A stretch of 64,000 nucleotides of DNA. It comes from Planctomycetota bacterium (GTDB lineage Bacteria; Planctomycetota; Planctomycetia; Pirellulales; Lacipirellulaceae). Location: contig JAJRSE010000025.1 of the NCBI GenBank assembly GCA_024278955.1, positions 48,395 to 112,394 on the forward strand, written 5' to 3'. Under the pieces are notes generated by a model. It saw only the letters and a list, made by a program, of their open reading frames with translations. It ran no database searches and was not told where the DNA came from. Shown piece after piece: positions 29,993 through 38,189 of the stretch. Position 1 is the stretch's first letter. Every line of letters begins with the position of its first letter. The position numbers and the translations under genes are program-made.

Positions 29993-32900
29993 CTAAGACG
30001 TCCTGGCTCGACCATATCCGCCCCGAGACGGCTCCGACGGGCGCGGAGCGGCTCGCTCGATCAGCCGGTTCCCTTCCCCCAAAAGTTGATCGATCCGCTC
30101 ATTCAGCTCGTTGTTCGGCTCCACCCCCTGCTTGGCGCTTTCGATCCAAACCTGGGCACCTGAGTTCAAGTCGAGCCGCAAACGCAAACGCTTCTTTCCC
30201 GGGTACCCTCGCACAATTTCCCTTAATTGCTGCAAAGCTCTTTCGCCGTGCTTGTTTTCTTGTACGCGTACCACCATGCCGCTGCTAAACTGCTTCGCCA
30301 ACTCTTCCATGGGTAACAGCTTATCGACAATCAAATTCACTTCCTCGGCACCAGGCCGGCGGTCGACCTTACCAACCACTCCCAATATCGCTTCCGACTG
30401 CACCAGGTGGCCTACCTCGGCAAATTGCTCAGGCCATAGAATACATCGCATGATCCCGTCGAGATCTTCGAGATCCCACATCGCATACTTCGTGTTGACG
30501 GTGCCAGCACGCGGGTTCTTGGTATGCGACATTTTAATCGCCGACAACATCCCCCCAAGTACGACCTCCTCCCGATGCTTTAGCTTTGCCATCGATTGGC
30601 TCGTATGCGTACAATAAGTGCGCAACGTGGTTTCGAATTCGGCAAGCGGGTGGCTGGTGAGGTAATAGCCGAGTACTTCTTTCTCTAGCTTTAGTATCTC
30701 CTTCTCTTCAAAAGGAGGGACGTTCGGCAAATCGAAGGCCGCGGTATCCTCTTCGTCTTCTTCCTCGAAAGCTTCAAAAAGCCCCTTTTGCCCGCTCCGC
30801 CGATCCTTCGCCGCCGCCGCTCCCGACTGCAAGGCGCGATCTAGCGCAGCCATGTACTGGGCTCGATGCCCTCCGAGTGTGTCGAAGGCTCCGGCTTTGA
30901 TAAGCGATTCGATCGACGACCTATTGCAAACTTGCGAGTCGATCCGCTCGCAAAAATCGAACAAGCTACTGTAGGGCCCCCCACGATTCCGTTCCGCCGA
31001 AATCCCTTCGGCGGCCGAGGTACCGCAAGACTTGATCGCACTCAGGCCGAAATGGATTTTCCGGTCGACGACGGTGAAGTCGAAATCCGAAGTGTTCACG
31101 TTCGGCGGCACCACGTCGATTTCCATTCGCACACAGTCTTCTAGATGCTCAACCAGCGAATCCTTGTTCTTGAAATTTCGCCCCGAGATATCGCATGAAA
31201 GCAACGCTGCCATGAACTCGACCGAATAGTGCGACTTGAGATAGGCCGTCATGTATGCAATCAACGCATAAGCGGTCGAATGGCTCTTGTTGAATCCATA
31301 ACCTGCAAATTTCTCGATCATCGAAAACATCTCAAGGGCTTTCTTCTCGCCCAACCCTTGCTCTTTGGCTCCCTCGATAAACTGTTCTTTGTACTGGGCA
31401 ATCATCGGCAATTTTTTCTTACTGATTGCCTTAATGCAGGTGTACGCATCCGAAAGGGGAATGCCGCCCAACCGATTGAGAATCCGCATTACCTGTTCTT
31501 GGTAAACCATCACCCCGTGGGTTTCCTTCAGCACGTCTTCGAGTACTGGGTGCGGGTACTCGGCTTCTTTCCGTCCATGTTTCACTTCGATGTAATCGTC
31601 GACCATGCCGCCTTCGAGCGGCCCTGGCCGGTAGAGGGCTGCGGTCGCGATGATGTCCTGAAAACCGTCGGGCTTCATCCGCTGCAACAAATCGCGAATC
31701 CCCCCGCTTTCAAGCTGAAAAATACCCTTCGTCTCGCCTCGGCAAAGCAGCGCATAAGTCTCTTGGTCGTCTAACGGGAACTTGTACGGATCAAGCTTCT
31801 CGCCACACGACTCTTCGATCAGCTCGATACTACGCGCTAGAATGGTGAGGTTACGCAGCCCGAGGAAATCCATCTTCAGCAGGCCAGCACGTTCGACGTC
31901 GCCCATGGCCCATTGGGTGATAACTTCCGACTTGCCTTTGACATGCTGCAAGGGCACGTACTCCTCAAGCGGCCTCTCGGCGATCACCACCGCTGCTGCA
32001 TGAGTCCCCACGTTGCGTGCCAGACCTTCGATCTTTTGCGCGAGGTCCAGCAGCTCGCGAATCTCGGGATCGCCCTCGTAGGTCTTTTTCAGTTCATCGC
32101 TTTGTTCCAGCGCCGATTTCAGAGAAATGCCCAGCTGATCGGGCACCATGCCGACGATTTGGTCCACGCGAAAAATCGGCAACCCTAGCGTCCGCCCCAC
32201 ATCGCGAATCGCCGCCCTTGCTGCAAGCGTGCCAAACGTGCCGATCTGAGCCACATTGGCTTCGCCATATTTGTCTTTGACGTACTGAATGACTTCGCCC
32301 CGGCGATCGCGGCAGAAGTCGATATCGATATCCGGTGCTTCCAAACGGCTCTCATCAAGGAATCGCTCAAACAGCAAGTCGTACCTTAATGGACAAACGT
32401 GGCTCATCTTCAGCGCATAACAAACAATCGACCCGACGCCTGAACCACGAGCCGTACATGGGATATTCTGCTCGACCGCAAAAAGCACAAAGTCCCATAC
32501 AATGAGAAAATAGTCGCAGAAGCCTAGCTTGTTGATCACTCCTAGTTCGCGGGCCAAACGATCGTAAACCTCGGTGGAAAGGTCGTCGCCTTCCCAGCGG
32601 TCGGCTTCGTCGGCATAACGCTCCTTGAGCCCCGCCACGCATAGCTCGCGTAGAAAGTCTTCTGAATTTTTGCCTTCTGGGGGGTGAAACGTGGGGAAAT
32701 ATCGCTTGCCCAAATCCAAATCGATATCAACCCGGTCGGCAATCTCTTGCGACCGCCGCACCGCATCGGCTTGGCCGGCCATCGCTTCGTACATTTGCTC
32801 AGGGCTACGAAGAAAGAACTGGTCGCCTTCCATCTTCATCCGGTTGGTGTCGGTCCGGTACTTGCCCGTGTTGATGCAGAGCAGCACATCCTGAGCCTCG

Positions 32901-33571
32901 GCATCCGATTGATTCACATAATGGGCATCAGAGGTTGCGACCAACGGCAAGCCCACCCGATTGGCCACCTCAACGGCAGCCTCGAGCGCCTGCTTCTGAA
33001 TCTCCAAGCCGTTGTCTTGAATTTCGAGGTAGTAGCGGTCGCCAAAGAGGTTATGAAACCAGCCCGTGATTTCGATCGCCTGGGCAATCTGATCTTCGGT
33101 TGCCGCTCCGCTGCCACTCAGCAGTGTCCGACTGAATTCGCCCGACACGCAACCACTCAGGCAAATAATTCCCTCAGAGTGTGCCGCCAACAACTCGCGA
33201 TCGATTCGCGGCTTATGATAAAAACCTTCAAGATAGGCGCTGCTGGCCATCTTCATCAGATTCTGAAAACCGGTACGATTCTGCGCCAGTAACGTCAGAT
33301 GGTAGGCCGACTCTCGGGTACCCACGGCGCCGCCCCGATTGAACCGACTGCCCGGCGCAACATAGGCTTCGTAACCCAACACCGGATTGATCTCGGCCTC
33401 CTTGCAAGCCTCGTAGAATTGCAACGAGCCATACAAGTTGCCGTGATCGGTCAGCGCCAGCGCATTCATGCCCAGCTCTTTTGCCCGGCTGACAAGCTTC
33501 TTAATTGGGCTCGCCCCATCAAGCAAACTAAAATGGCTATGGCAATGCAGATGAACAAACGGCGAAGACAA
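29993..33571 (-). CDS. dnaE: DNA polymerase III subunit alpha
   Basis: PHP domain FVHLHCHSHFSLLDGASPIKKLV; PDIDIDFCRDRRGEVIQYVKDKYG; Pol III motifs. The start is inferred as TTG at 33571 just before SSPFVHLHCH; the ORF extends to 33706. Confidence 0.96.
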   Translation of the reverse strand: MSSPFVHLHCHSHFSLLDGASPIKKLVSRAKELGMNALALTDHGNLYGSLQFYEACKEAEINPVLGYEAYVAPGSRFNRGGAVGTRESAYHLTLLAQNRTGFQNLMKMASSAYLEGFYHKPRIDRELLAAHSEGIICLSGCVSGEFSRTLLSGSGAATEDQIAQAIEITGWFHNLFGDRYYLEIQDNGLEIQKQALEAAVEVANRVGLPLVATSDAHYVNQSDAEAQDVLLCINTGKYRTDTNRMKMEGDQFFLRSPEQMYEAMAGQADAVRRSQEIADRVDIDLDLGKRYFPTFHPPEGKNSEDFLRELCVAGLKERYADEADRWEGDDLSTEVYDRLARELGVINKLGFCDYFLIVWDFVLFAVEQNIPCTARGSGVGSIVCYALKMSHVCPLRYDLLFERFLDESRLEAPDIDIDFCRDRRGEVIQYVKDKYGEANVAQIGTFGTLAARAAIRDVGRTLGLPIFRVDQIVGMVPDQLGISLKSALEQSDELKKTYEGDPEIRELLDLAQKIEGLARNVGTHAAAVVIAERPLEEYVPLQHVKGKSEVITQWAMGDVERAGLLKMDFLGLRNLTILARSIELIEESCGEKLDPYKFPLDDQETYALLCRGETKGIFQLESGGIRDLLQRMKPDGFQDIIATAALYRPGPLEGGMVDDYIEVKHGRKEAEYPHPVLEDVLKETHGVMVYQEQVMRILNRLGGIPLSDAYTCIKAISKKKLPMIAQYKEQFIEGAKEQGLGEKKALEMFSMIEKFAGYGFNKSHSTAYALIAYMTAYLKSHYSVEFMAALLSCDISGRNFKNKDSLVEHLEDCVRMEIDVVPPNVNTSDFDFTVVDRKIHFGLSAIKSCGTSAAEGISAERNRGGPYSSLFDFCERIDSQVCNRSSIESLIKAGAFDTLGGHRAQYMAALDRALQSGAAAAKDRRSGQKGLFEAFEEEDEEDTAAFDLPNVPPFEEKEILKLEKEVLGYYLTSHPLAEFETTLRTYCTHTSQSMAKLKHREEVVLGGMLSAIKMSHTKNPRAGTVNTKYAMWDLEDLDGIMRCILWPEQFAEVGHLVQSEAILGVVGKVDRRPGAEEVNLIVDKLLPMEELAKQFSSGMVVRVQENKHGERALQQLREIVRGYPGKKRLRLRLDLNSGAQVWIESAKQGVEPNNELNERIDQLLGEGNRLIERAAPRPSEPSRGGYGRARTS

Positions 33572-33671
33572 GGCGGCTTCCTCCAGGCAACAAGATGATC
33601 GTACTAACCGACCGATATTGTAACGTGGCAAGGGAGCCCCGCGACAGGGGCAGAAATCTTGTCGCCCCAGG

Positions 33672-35372
33672 CTATTCGCTCTTGGGCGGATCGGAGGCTT
33701 CAACAACCAGCACTTTGAACTCTACGAGTGCTGGTTGGCCGGTCTGCGGGTTGCGTGTGACGATTCTCCCAAGATAAATGGCCCCTTTTTCAGCGGGCAC
33801 AACGGCTGCCGGTTGCGAGTGTGGCACACGGCCTAAATTCGGACTCGGCAACGTGGCTTTGCTCTTGAGTTCATCCAGGCTCTCCAGGTTAATCGCCTCG
33901 AATTCCTCGGCAGCCGACGTCGCAGTGTCCTCTTTGGCGTCCTTGTTAGTGCCCTCGCTTGCTTTCACGACGTTCTCCAAGCGGCCAAACCAAACAGAAT
34001 CGAGACCGGCAACAAACGGATGGCCCGTGTGCTGCTCATAGAACGATAGTTGCATGCGATCTTTTATCTGGGTCAATCGCAACCAGTGAACTACTCCGTA
34101 GCGATTGTTGTGAGGAATACTTGGTCCGCCAGAGCCTGTGTGTAGTTCGGTTTCTCCATGGACGATTGCTTCTGCTGGGTGATCTCCTCCCCTAGGTAAT
34201 TGTATCGACCGCAATCGCCACGCGACTTTGACCGTTGCCTCAAGAGCGTGATAGATTTTTATTTCAATCGAGAGAGGATCCTTCTTCTCATGCAAGACTT
34301 CGAGTTGCTTGGTTCCACGGGTATAGCCCTTGCTGGTTACCGTGCAATTGTAGTGGCCCGGATAGAGGCTTGCGGAGGCGTGCCCCGTGTCGTCGGTTTT
34401 GACTGGTGGCGTCTTGGCAGTACGCCGACTTGATCTGTTCGGAGAGAACGTCACGACTGCATCGGCCAACGGTTTCCCTTGGGGGTCGACCACAAGTACG
34501 CTGACCTTGCGATGGTCTTCTTCAGTAAACCGACGAACCGTGAATACGCCGGCATTCTCGACGCCATTCCGAGCACCCGGGAATTCAAACGATTCCTTCG
34601 CTAACTCTGCTTGCGAAATTTCCACTCGACACGGCTGGCTGTTGTAGGAGCGTCGACGGTTAAACGTATAGAGATGGTAGCCGTCGGCAAACGACTCCAG
34701 GCTCTCGTTTTGGCCGCCATTACCTTGGACACGAAACGCACTTTTGGCGATTGGCTTGCTGTTTTGGTCAATCAACTGAAAGTAGGTCGCATAAAAATCG
34801 CTTTCCGCATTGGGCGATGCGCCGCGGGAGGCTGAGGCTTCGATCTGATCAATGCGTTTGATCAATGCGGCAGGTAGCTTCTCAAGGACCAAGCGTTTTT
34901 CGATCTGCGTGGCCAACTTATCGACCATGACAGGATAGGCGAGGGCAATTGCTTCGCGTCGCGATTGCAGTACCTCGTTAGCAGCTTTGCCAAAACCGGC
35001 CATGACCAAACTGCGGGCATACCAAAATGCCACGCCACCGTCCTCCGGCGCAACACGGTACGCTTCGGCAAGCAGGCCCAATGCCCGTTTGTCGCCATCG
35101 AAAAGTAGTTGTGCCTCAAGTCCCTTCAACAGCAATCCTTGGGCCTGATTGCCCGAGTTGGCTTTCACCAAAGCGACGGTTACCACGCTACTAAGCGGCA
35201 CCTGGAGTTTTGCTCCGTCGACCTCGAGCACCAAGTTCTCGCCATCCATGGTCAATTGGCCTACCAGCACTGCGCCCGACTGTAGCACGACTTGTTGCTC
35301 TGCAGCGGCATTCAGCGGAACCCCAAGAATAGCAAGGAGCACCAGGAGCAAAGATAAAATCGTCCGGAGCAT
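33672..35372 (-). CDS. Hypothetical secreted protein with carboxypeptidase-regulatory-like domain
   Basis: Signal MLRTILSLLLVLLAILGVPLNAAAEQ; VSVLVVDPQGKPLADAVVTFSP..TDDTGHASASLYPGHYNCTVTSKGY. Confidence 0.65.
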   Translation of the reverse strand: MLRTILSLLLVLLAILGVPLNAAAEQQVVLQSGAVLVGQLTMDGENLVLEVDGAKLQVPLSSVVTVALVKANSGNQAQGLLLKGLEAQLLFDGDKRALGLLAEAYRVAPEDGGVAFWYARSLVMAGFGKAANEVLQSRREAIALAYPVMVDKLATQIEKRLVLEKLPAALIKRIDQIEASASRGASPNAESDFYATYFQLIDQNSKPIAKSAFRVQGNGGQNESLESFADGYHLYTFNRRRSYNSQPCRVEISQAELAKESFEFPGARNGVENAGVFTVRRFTEEDHRKVSVLVVDPQGKPLADAVVTFSPNRSSRRTAKTPPVKTDDTGHASASLYPGHYNCTVTSKGYTRGTKQLEVLHEKKDPLSIEIKIYHALEATVKVAWRLRSIQLPRGGDHPAEAIVHGETELHTGSGGPSIPHNNRYGVVHWLRLTQIKDRMQLSFYEQHTGHPFVAGLDSVWFGRLENVVKASEGTNKDAKEDTATSAAEEFEAINLESLDELKSKATLPSPNLGRVPHSQPAAVVPAEKGAIYLGRIVTRNPQTGQPALVEFKVLVVEASDPPKSE

Positions 35373-35411
35373 AGAACAGTCCTTATTTATATGTTGCGAA
35401 GCACGGTAAAC

Positions 35412-36098
35412 TTACTCGTCTTTCAAACCTGGATCGCCGATCATGCGAAGATACTCGGCCAACTGCGATTGGATATCTAGCAGATCCTGCCACTGAGTCA
35501 GCGTGATTTTGACTTGCTCGTCTTTCTCGTCGACTTTGGCCGACTGGACAAGCTGCCTAGCACGCAGATGCAAGTACTCGAGTAGCTCCGAAATTTGAGC
35601 TGCCTGGCCAGCCGTTAGCTCACGAGGCAAGTCGGGAGGTAACGGAATATGGAGCGTGCTTTGCAAGTCTTCCGAAGCCCCGAGCCGTAACTCGAAGCTC
35701 AGCGACCCCGAATCGGCCCGATCGACCAACTCGCCAGCCCTCAGCTCGCCCGTCTCGCTCAAACCATCGCTGCGAAGCCCTTCAAGTCGACCTGCAATCT
35801 GATTGCGTGTTCCGTACAGCAACACCGAACGCCCAACAGAAATAACGTCGCCAAAGCGAAGAATCCGAAGATGCGTATCTTCGCCGTTAACTCGGGTACC
35901 GTTCGTACTTTCCAGGTCAGTAAGAACCAGCTTCTCCTGGTCTTCCTGGATCTTGATATGAAAGCGGCTAATCCGCTCGTCGTTGAGCTGAACCGAATTG
36001 CCTTCCTCGCGCCCGATCGTAATCGGCGGCGCCAAATTGCCGAAGACTTGGCCGCGATCGGCGCCATCCAATACTCTCAACGTAATTTGGCTCATCAC
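35412..36098 (-). CDS. FHA domain-containing protein
   Basis: ITIGREEGNSVQLNDERISRFHIKIQEDQEKLVLTDLESTNGTRVNGEDT. Confidence 0.9.
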   Translation of the reverse strand: MMSQITLRVLDGADRGQVFGNLAPPITIGREEGNSVQLNDERISRFHIKIQEDQEKLVLTDLESTNGTRVNGEDTHLRILRFGDVISVGRSVLLYGTRNQIAGRLEGLRSDGLSETGELRAGELVDRADSGSLSFELRLGASEDLQSTLHIPLPPDLPRELTAGQAAQISELLEYLHLRARQLVQSAKVDEKDEQVKITLTQWQDLLDIQSQLAEYLRMIGDPGLKDE

Positions 36099-36264
36099 TC
36101 GACCGACGCCCGTTCCAGCATTGACGACAAAAATTCCCCTCTATCGCTTATAACATGCGGTAGAGCCAACAGCAAGAGAATGCTCTTTCCTTGCGGCAAT
36201 TCACGCAAAAAAACGCAGTTCTAACGAACTCAAGCGACAAACCAACACGTCTGAGCGATGCACG

Positions 36265-36549
36265 CTAGTCCGGAATATTTCCTGGCGGCGTTCTGTCACC
36301 CGTGCGAACGTAGTCCGATCGATTTTCGGCATACTCCTCAGCCGACGGCAGCTTGGCCTCGCCCGGGTTGCCCTCCTGCGCCGCTTCAAACATCTTTTGC
36401 AAATAAGGCCGACACCACCCGCAACCGGTCCCCGCACCAAAACATGCGGCCAGCTGTCCTACCCTTTTCGGCTTCTCTAGCCGCAAAAAGTTCGACACCT
36501 TCCGCTTGGTCACATGAAAACAAAGGCACAATTCTTCGTCAGGTTGCAT
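36265..36549 (-). CDS. BFD-like [2Fe-2S]-binding protein
   Basis: CLCFHVTKRKVSNFLRLEKPKRVGQLAACFGAGTGCGWCRPYL: four-cysteine BFD pattern. Confidence 0.75.
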   Translation of the reverse strand: MQPDEELCLCFHVTKRKVSNFLRLEKPKRVGQLAACFGAGTGCGWCRPYLQKMFEAAQEGNPGEAKLPSAEEYAENRSDYVRTGDRTPPGNIPD

Positions 36550-36624
36550 CCGATTCTTTTCGCATTCGAGCAAGGGCTGTAGAGTCTCGTATTATATCCC
36601 AGCACGCATGCTTCGTCTTGGCCG

Positions 36625-37788
36625 CTAAACGCAAGTCGCCAAATGTAAAGCCACCCGACGCGCTCGATGGAATTCCTTCAAATCCAGCCATTCGCCCGCG
36701 GTATGAATCTCGTTTTGCCCACAACCTAGCGACACGGTCGGAATACCGTGTTCTGAAAGCCAATTGGCGTCCAAGCCGCCGTTGGCAATCGCATACTCGA
36801 CTTCGCACCCGGCTGCCTCCAAGGCTGCCTTCGCCGCGAGTACCGAGGGATCTTTTTTCGACAAACAGAAAGACTCGTAGTCGAGATGTCCCTCGACCGT
36901 GACTTCGCCCCGACGCCCCTCACTGCTTCGTATCTTTTTGACGGCCTTTTGAAATGCCTTTTCGATTTCTTGCACGATACGTTTCCGAAAAACCGGATCA
37001 TGGCTGCGAGCTTCAGCGCGAATCGTCACCAAATCGGGCACCACGTTCGTTGCCACACCGCCTTCGATCACTCCGATATTGCTCGTCCCCCGGTTACGAC
37101 CTTTTTCGATCAAGCCATGCCAACCCCGCTCAACCAAGTCGGCCGTGGCAAGCGAAGCGATTGCGATCGCACTAACTCCTTGCTCGGGATGGCCTCCCGC
37201 ATGGCTGGCGAGGCCTCGAATCTTTATCTTCATCCGGTAGCCGCCGGTCGCACCAATGGTGAGCCGATTGCTCACGCTACCATCCCAATTGAACGCCAGC
37301 TTGGGCTTGCCGAGCATACTGAGCCGGACATTTTTGGCGCCATGCAATCCGACTTCTTCCTGGACGGTCCAAAGAAAAGTCAAAGGAGGATGCGGCAACT
37401 TACGGCGAACAAGACTCAACACCGTCGACAACAACACCGCTACTCCCGCCCGGTCGTCGCCCCCGAGCCCAGAGTCAGGGTCTGCCGCTACTATCCGGTC
37501 GCCCTCTCTTATCGGTTTCGTCCCCACACAAATCGGCACGGTATCCATATGCGCCGAAAACATCCGCCGCGGCCCACGCACCGTGCCTGGCATCCGCAAC
37601 ACCAAGTTCCCGACCTCGCCCCCCAACGCAGAACGCCGATGGGCTTTGTCGTTCTTCAAAGCACTGGCCGGAACTCCGGCTTTGGTCAGCTGCTTGCATA
37701 AAAAATCAACCACCGGCCCTTCGCCACCACTCGGCCCACGGATTGCTAGCAACTGCATCAGCAGCTTATTGGCATGCTCCTCTGGCAT
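36625..37788 (-). CDS. M20-type metallopeptidase
   Basis: FSAHMDTVPICVG..DSGLGGDDRAGVAVLLSTV..WTVQEEVGLHGAKNV. Start placed at MPEEHANKLL; the ORF extends to 37848. Confidence 0.87.
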   Translation of the reverse strand: MPEEHANKLLMQLLAIRGPSGGEGPVVDFLCKQLTKAGVPASALKNDKAHRRSALGGEVGNLVLRMPGTVRGPRRMFSAHMDTVPICVGTKPIREGDRIVAADPDSGLGGDDRAGVAVLLSTVLSLVRRKLPHPPLTFLWTVQEEVGLHGAKNVRLSMLGKPKLAFNWDGSVSNRLTIGATGGYRMKIKIRGLASHAGGHPEQGVSAIAIASLATADLVERGWHGLIEKGRNRGTSNIGVIEGGVATNVVPDLVTIRAEARSHDPVFRKRIVQEIEKAFQKAVKKIRSSEGRRGEVTVEGHLDYESFCLSKKDPSVLAAKAALEAAGCEVEYAIANGGLDANWLSEHGIPTVSLGCGQNEIHTAGEWLDLKEFHRARRVALHLATCV

Positions 37789-38189
37789 GGCTTCGACATC
37801 CTCTTTCTGATTTTTCTGCTTCACGCTTTTAAGTCCCCTTGCTAGCAATCAATATGCGACTCGAAATCGGATAACTACTTCAACAACCCACCCTCCCGTA
37901 AAGTCAACCCAAACAGCCAGGGCCAGCAGGCAACCGTCGCAGCTTAACAGCATTGGGCGATTCACACCCGCGATATCTCTCACCGATTCGCCAATCCACA
38001 AAATCTCTACGCAAGCGAGAGCGGCAGAATACCGATCTTACCAGAGAAAGCGCCATTTGTTTGTGATTTTGGCGTTGGTAAATTTGGCCGGTGTCTGTTG
38101 AGAACAGGCAAACCCTCACCTACGATCCACCGCTGCTGATTATCGCTCGACCGGTACCAGTTTTTTCTTTGCGGGGGCAGGAGGTTTCG

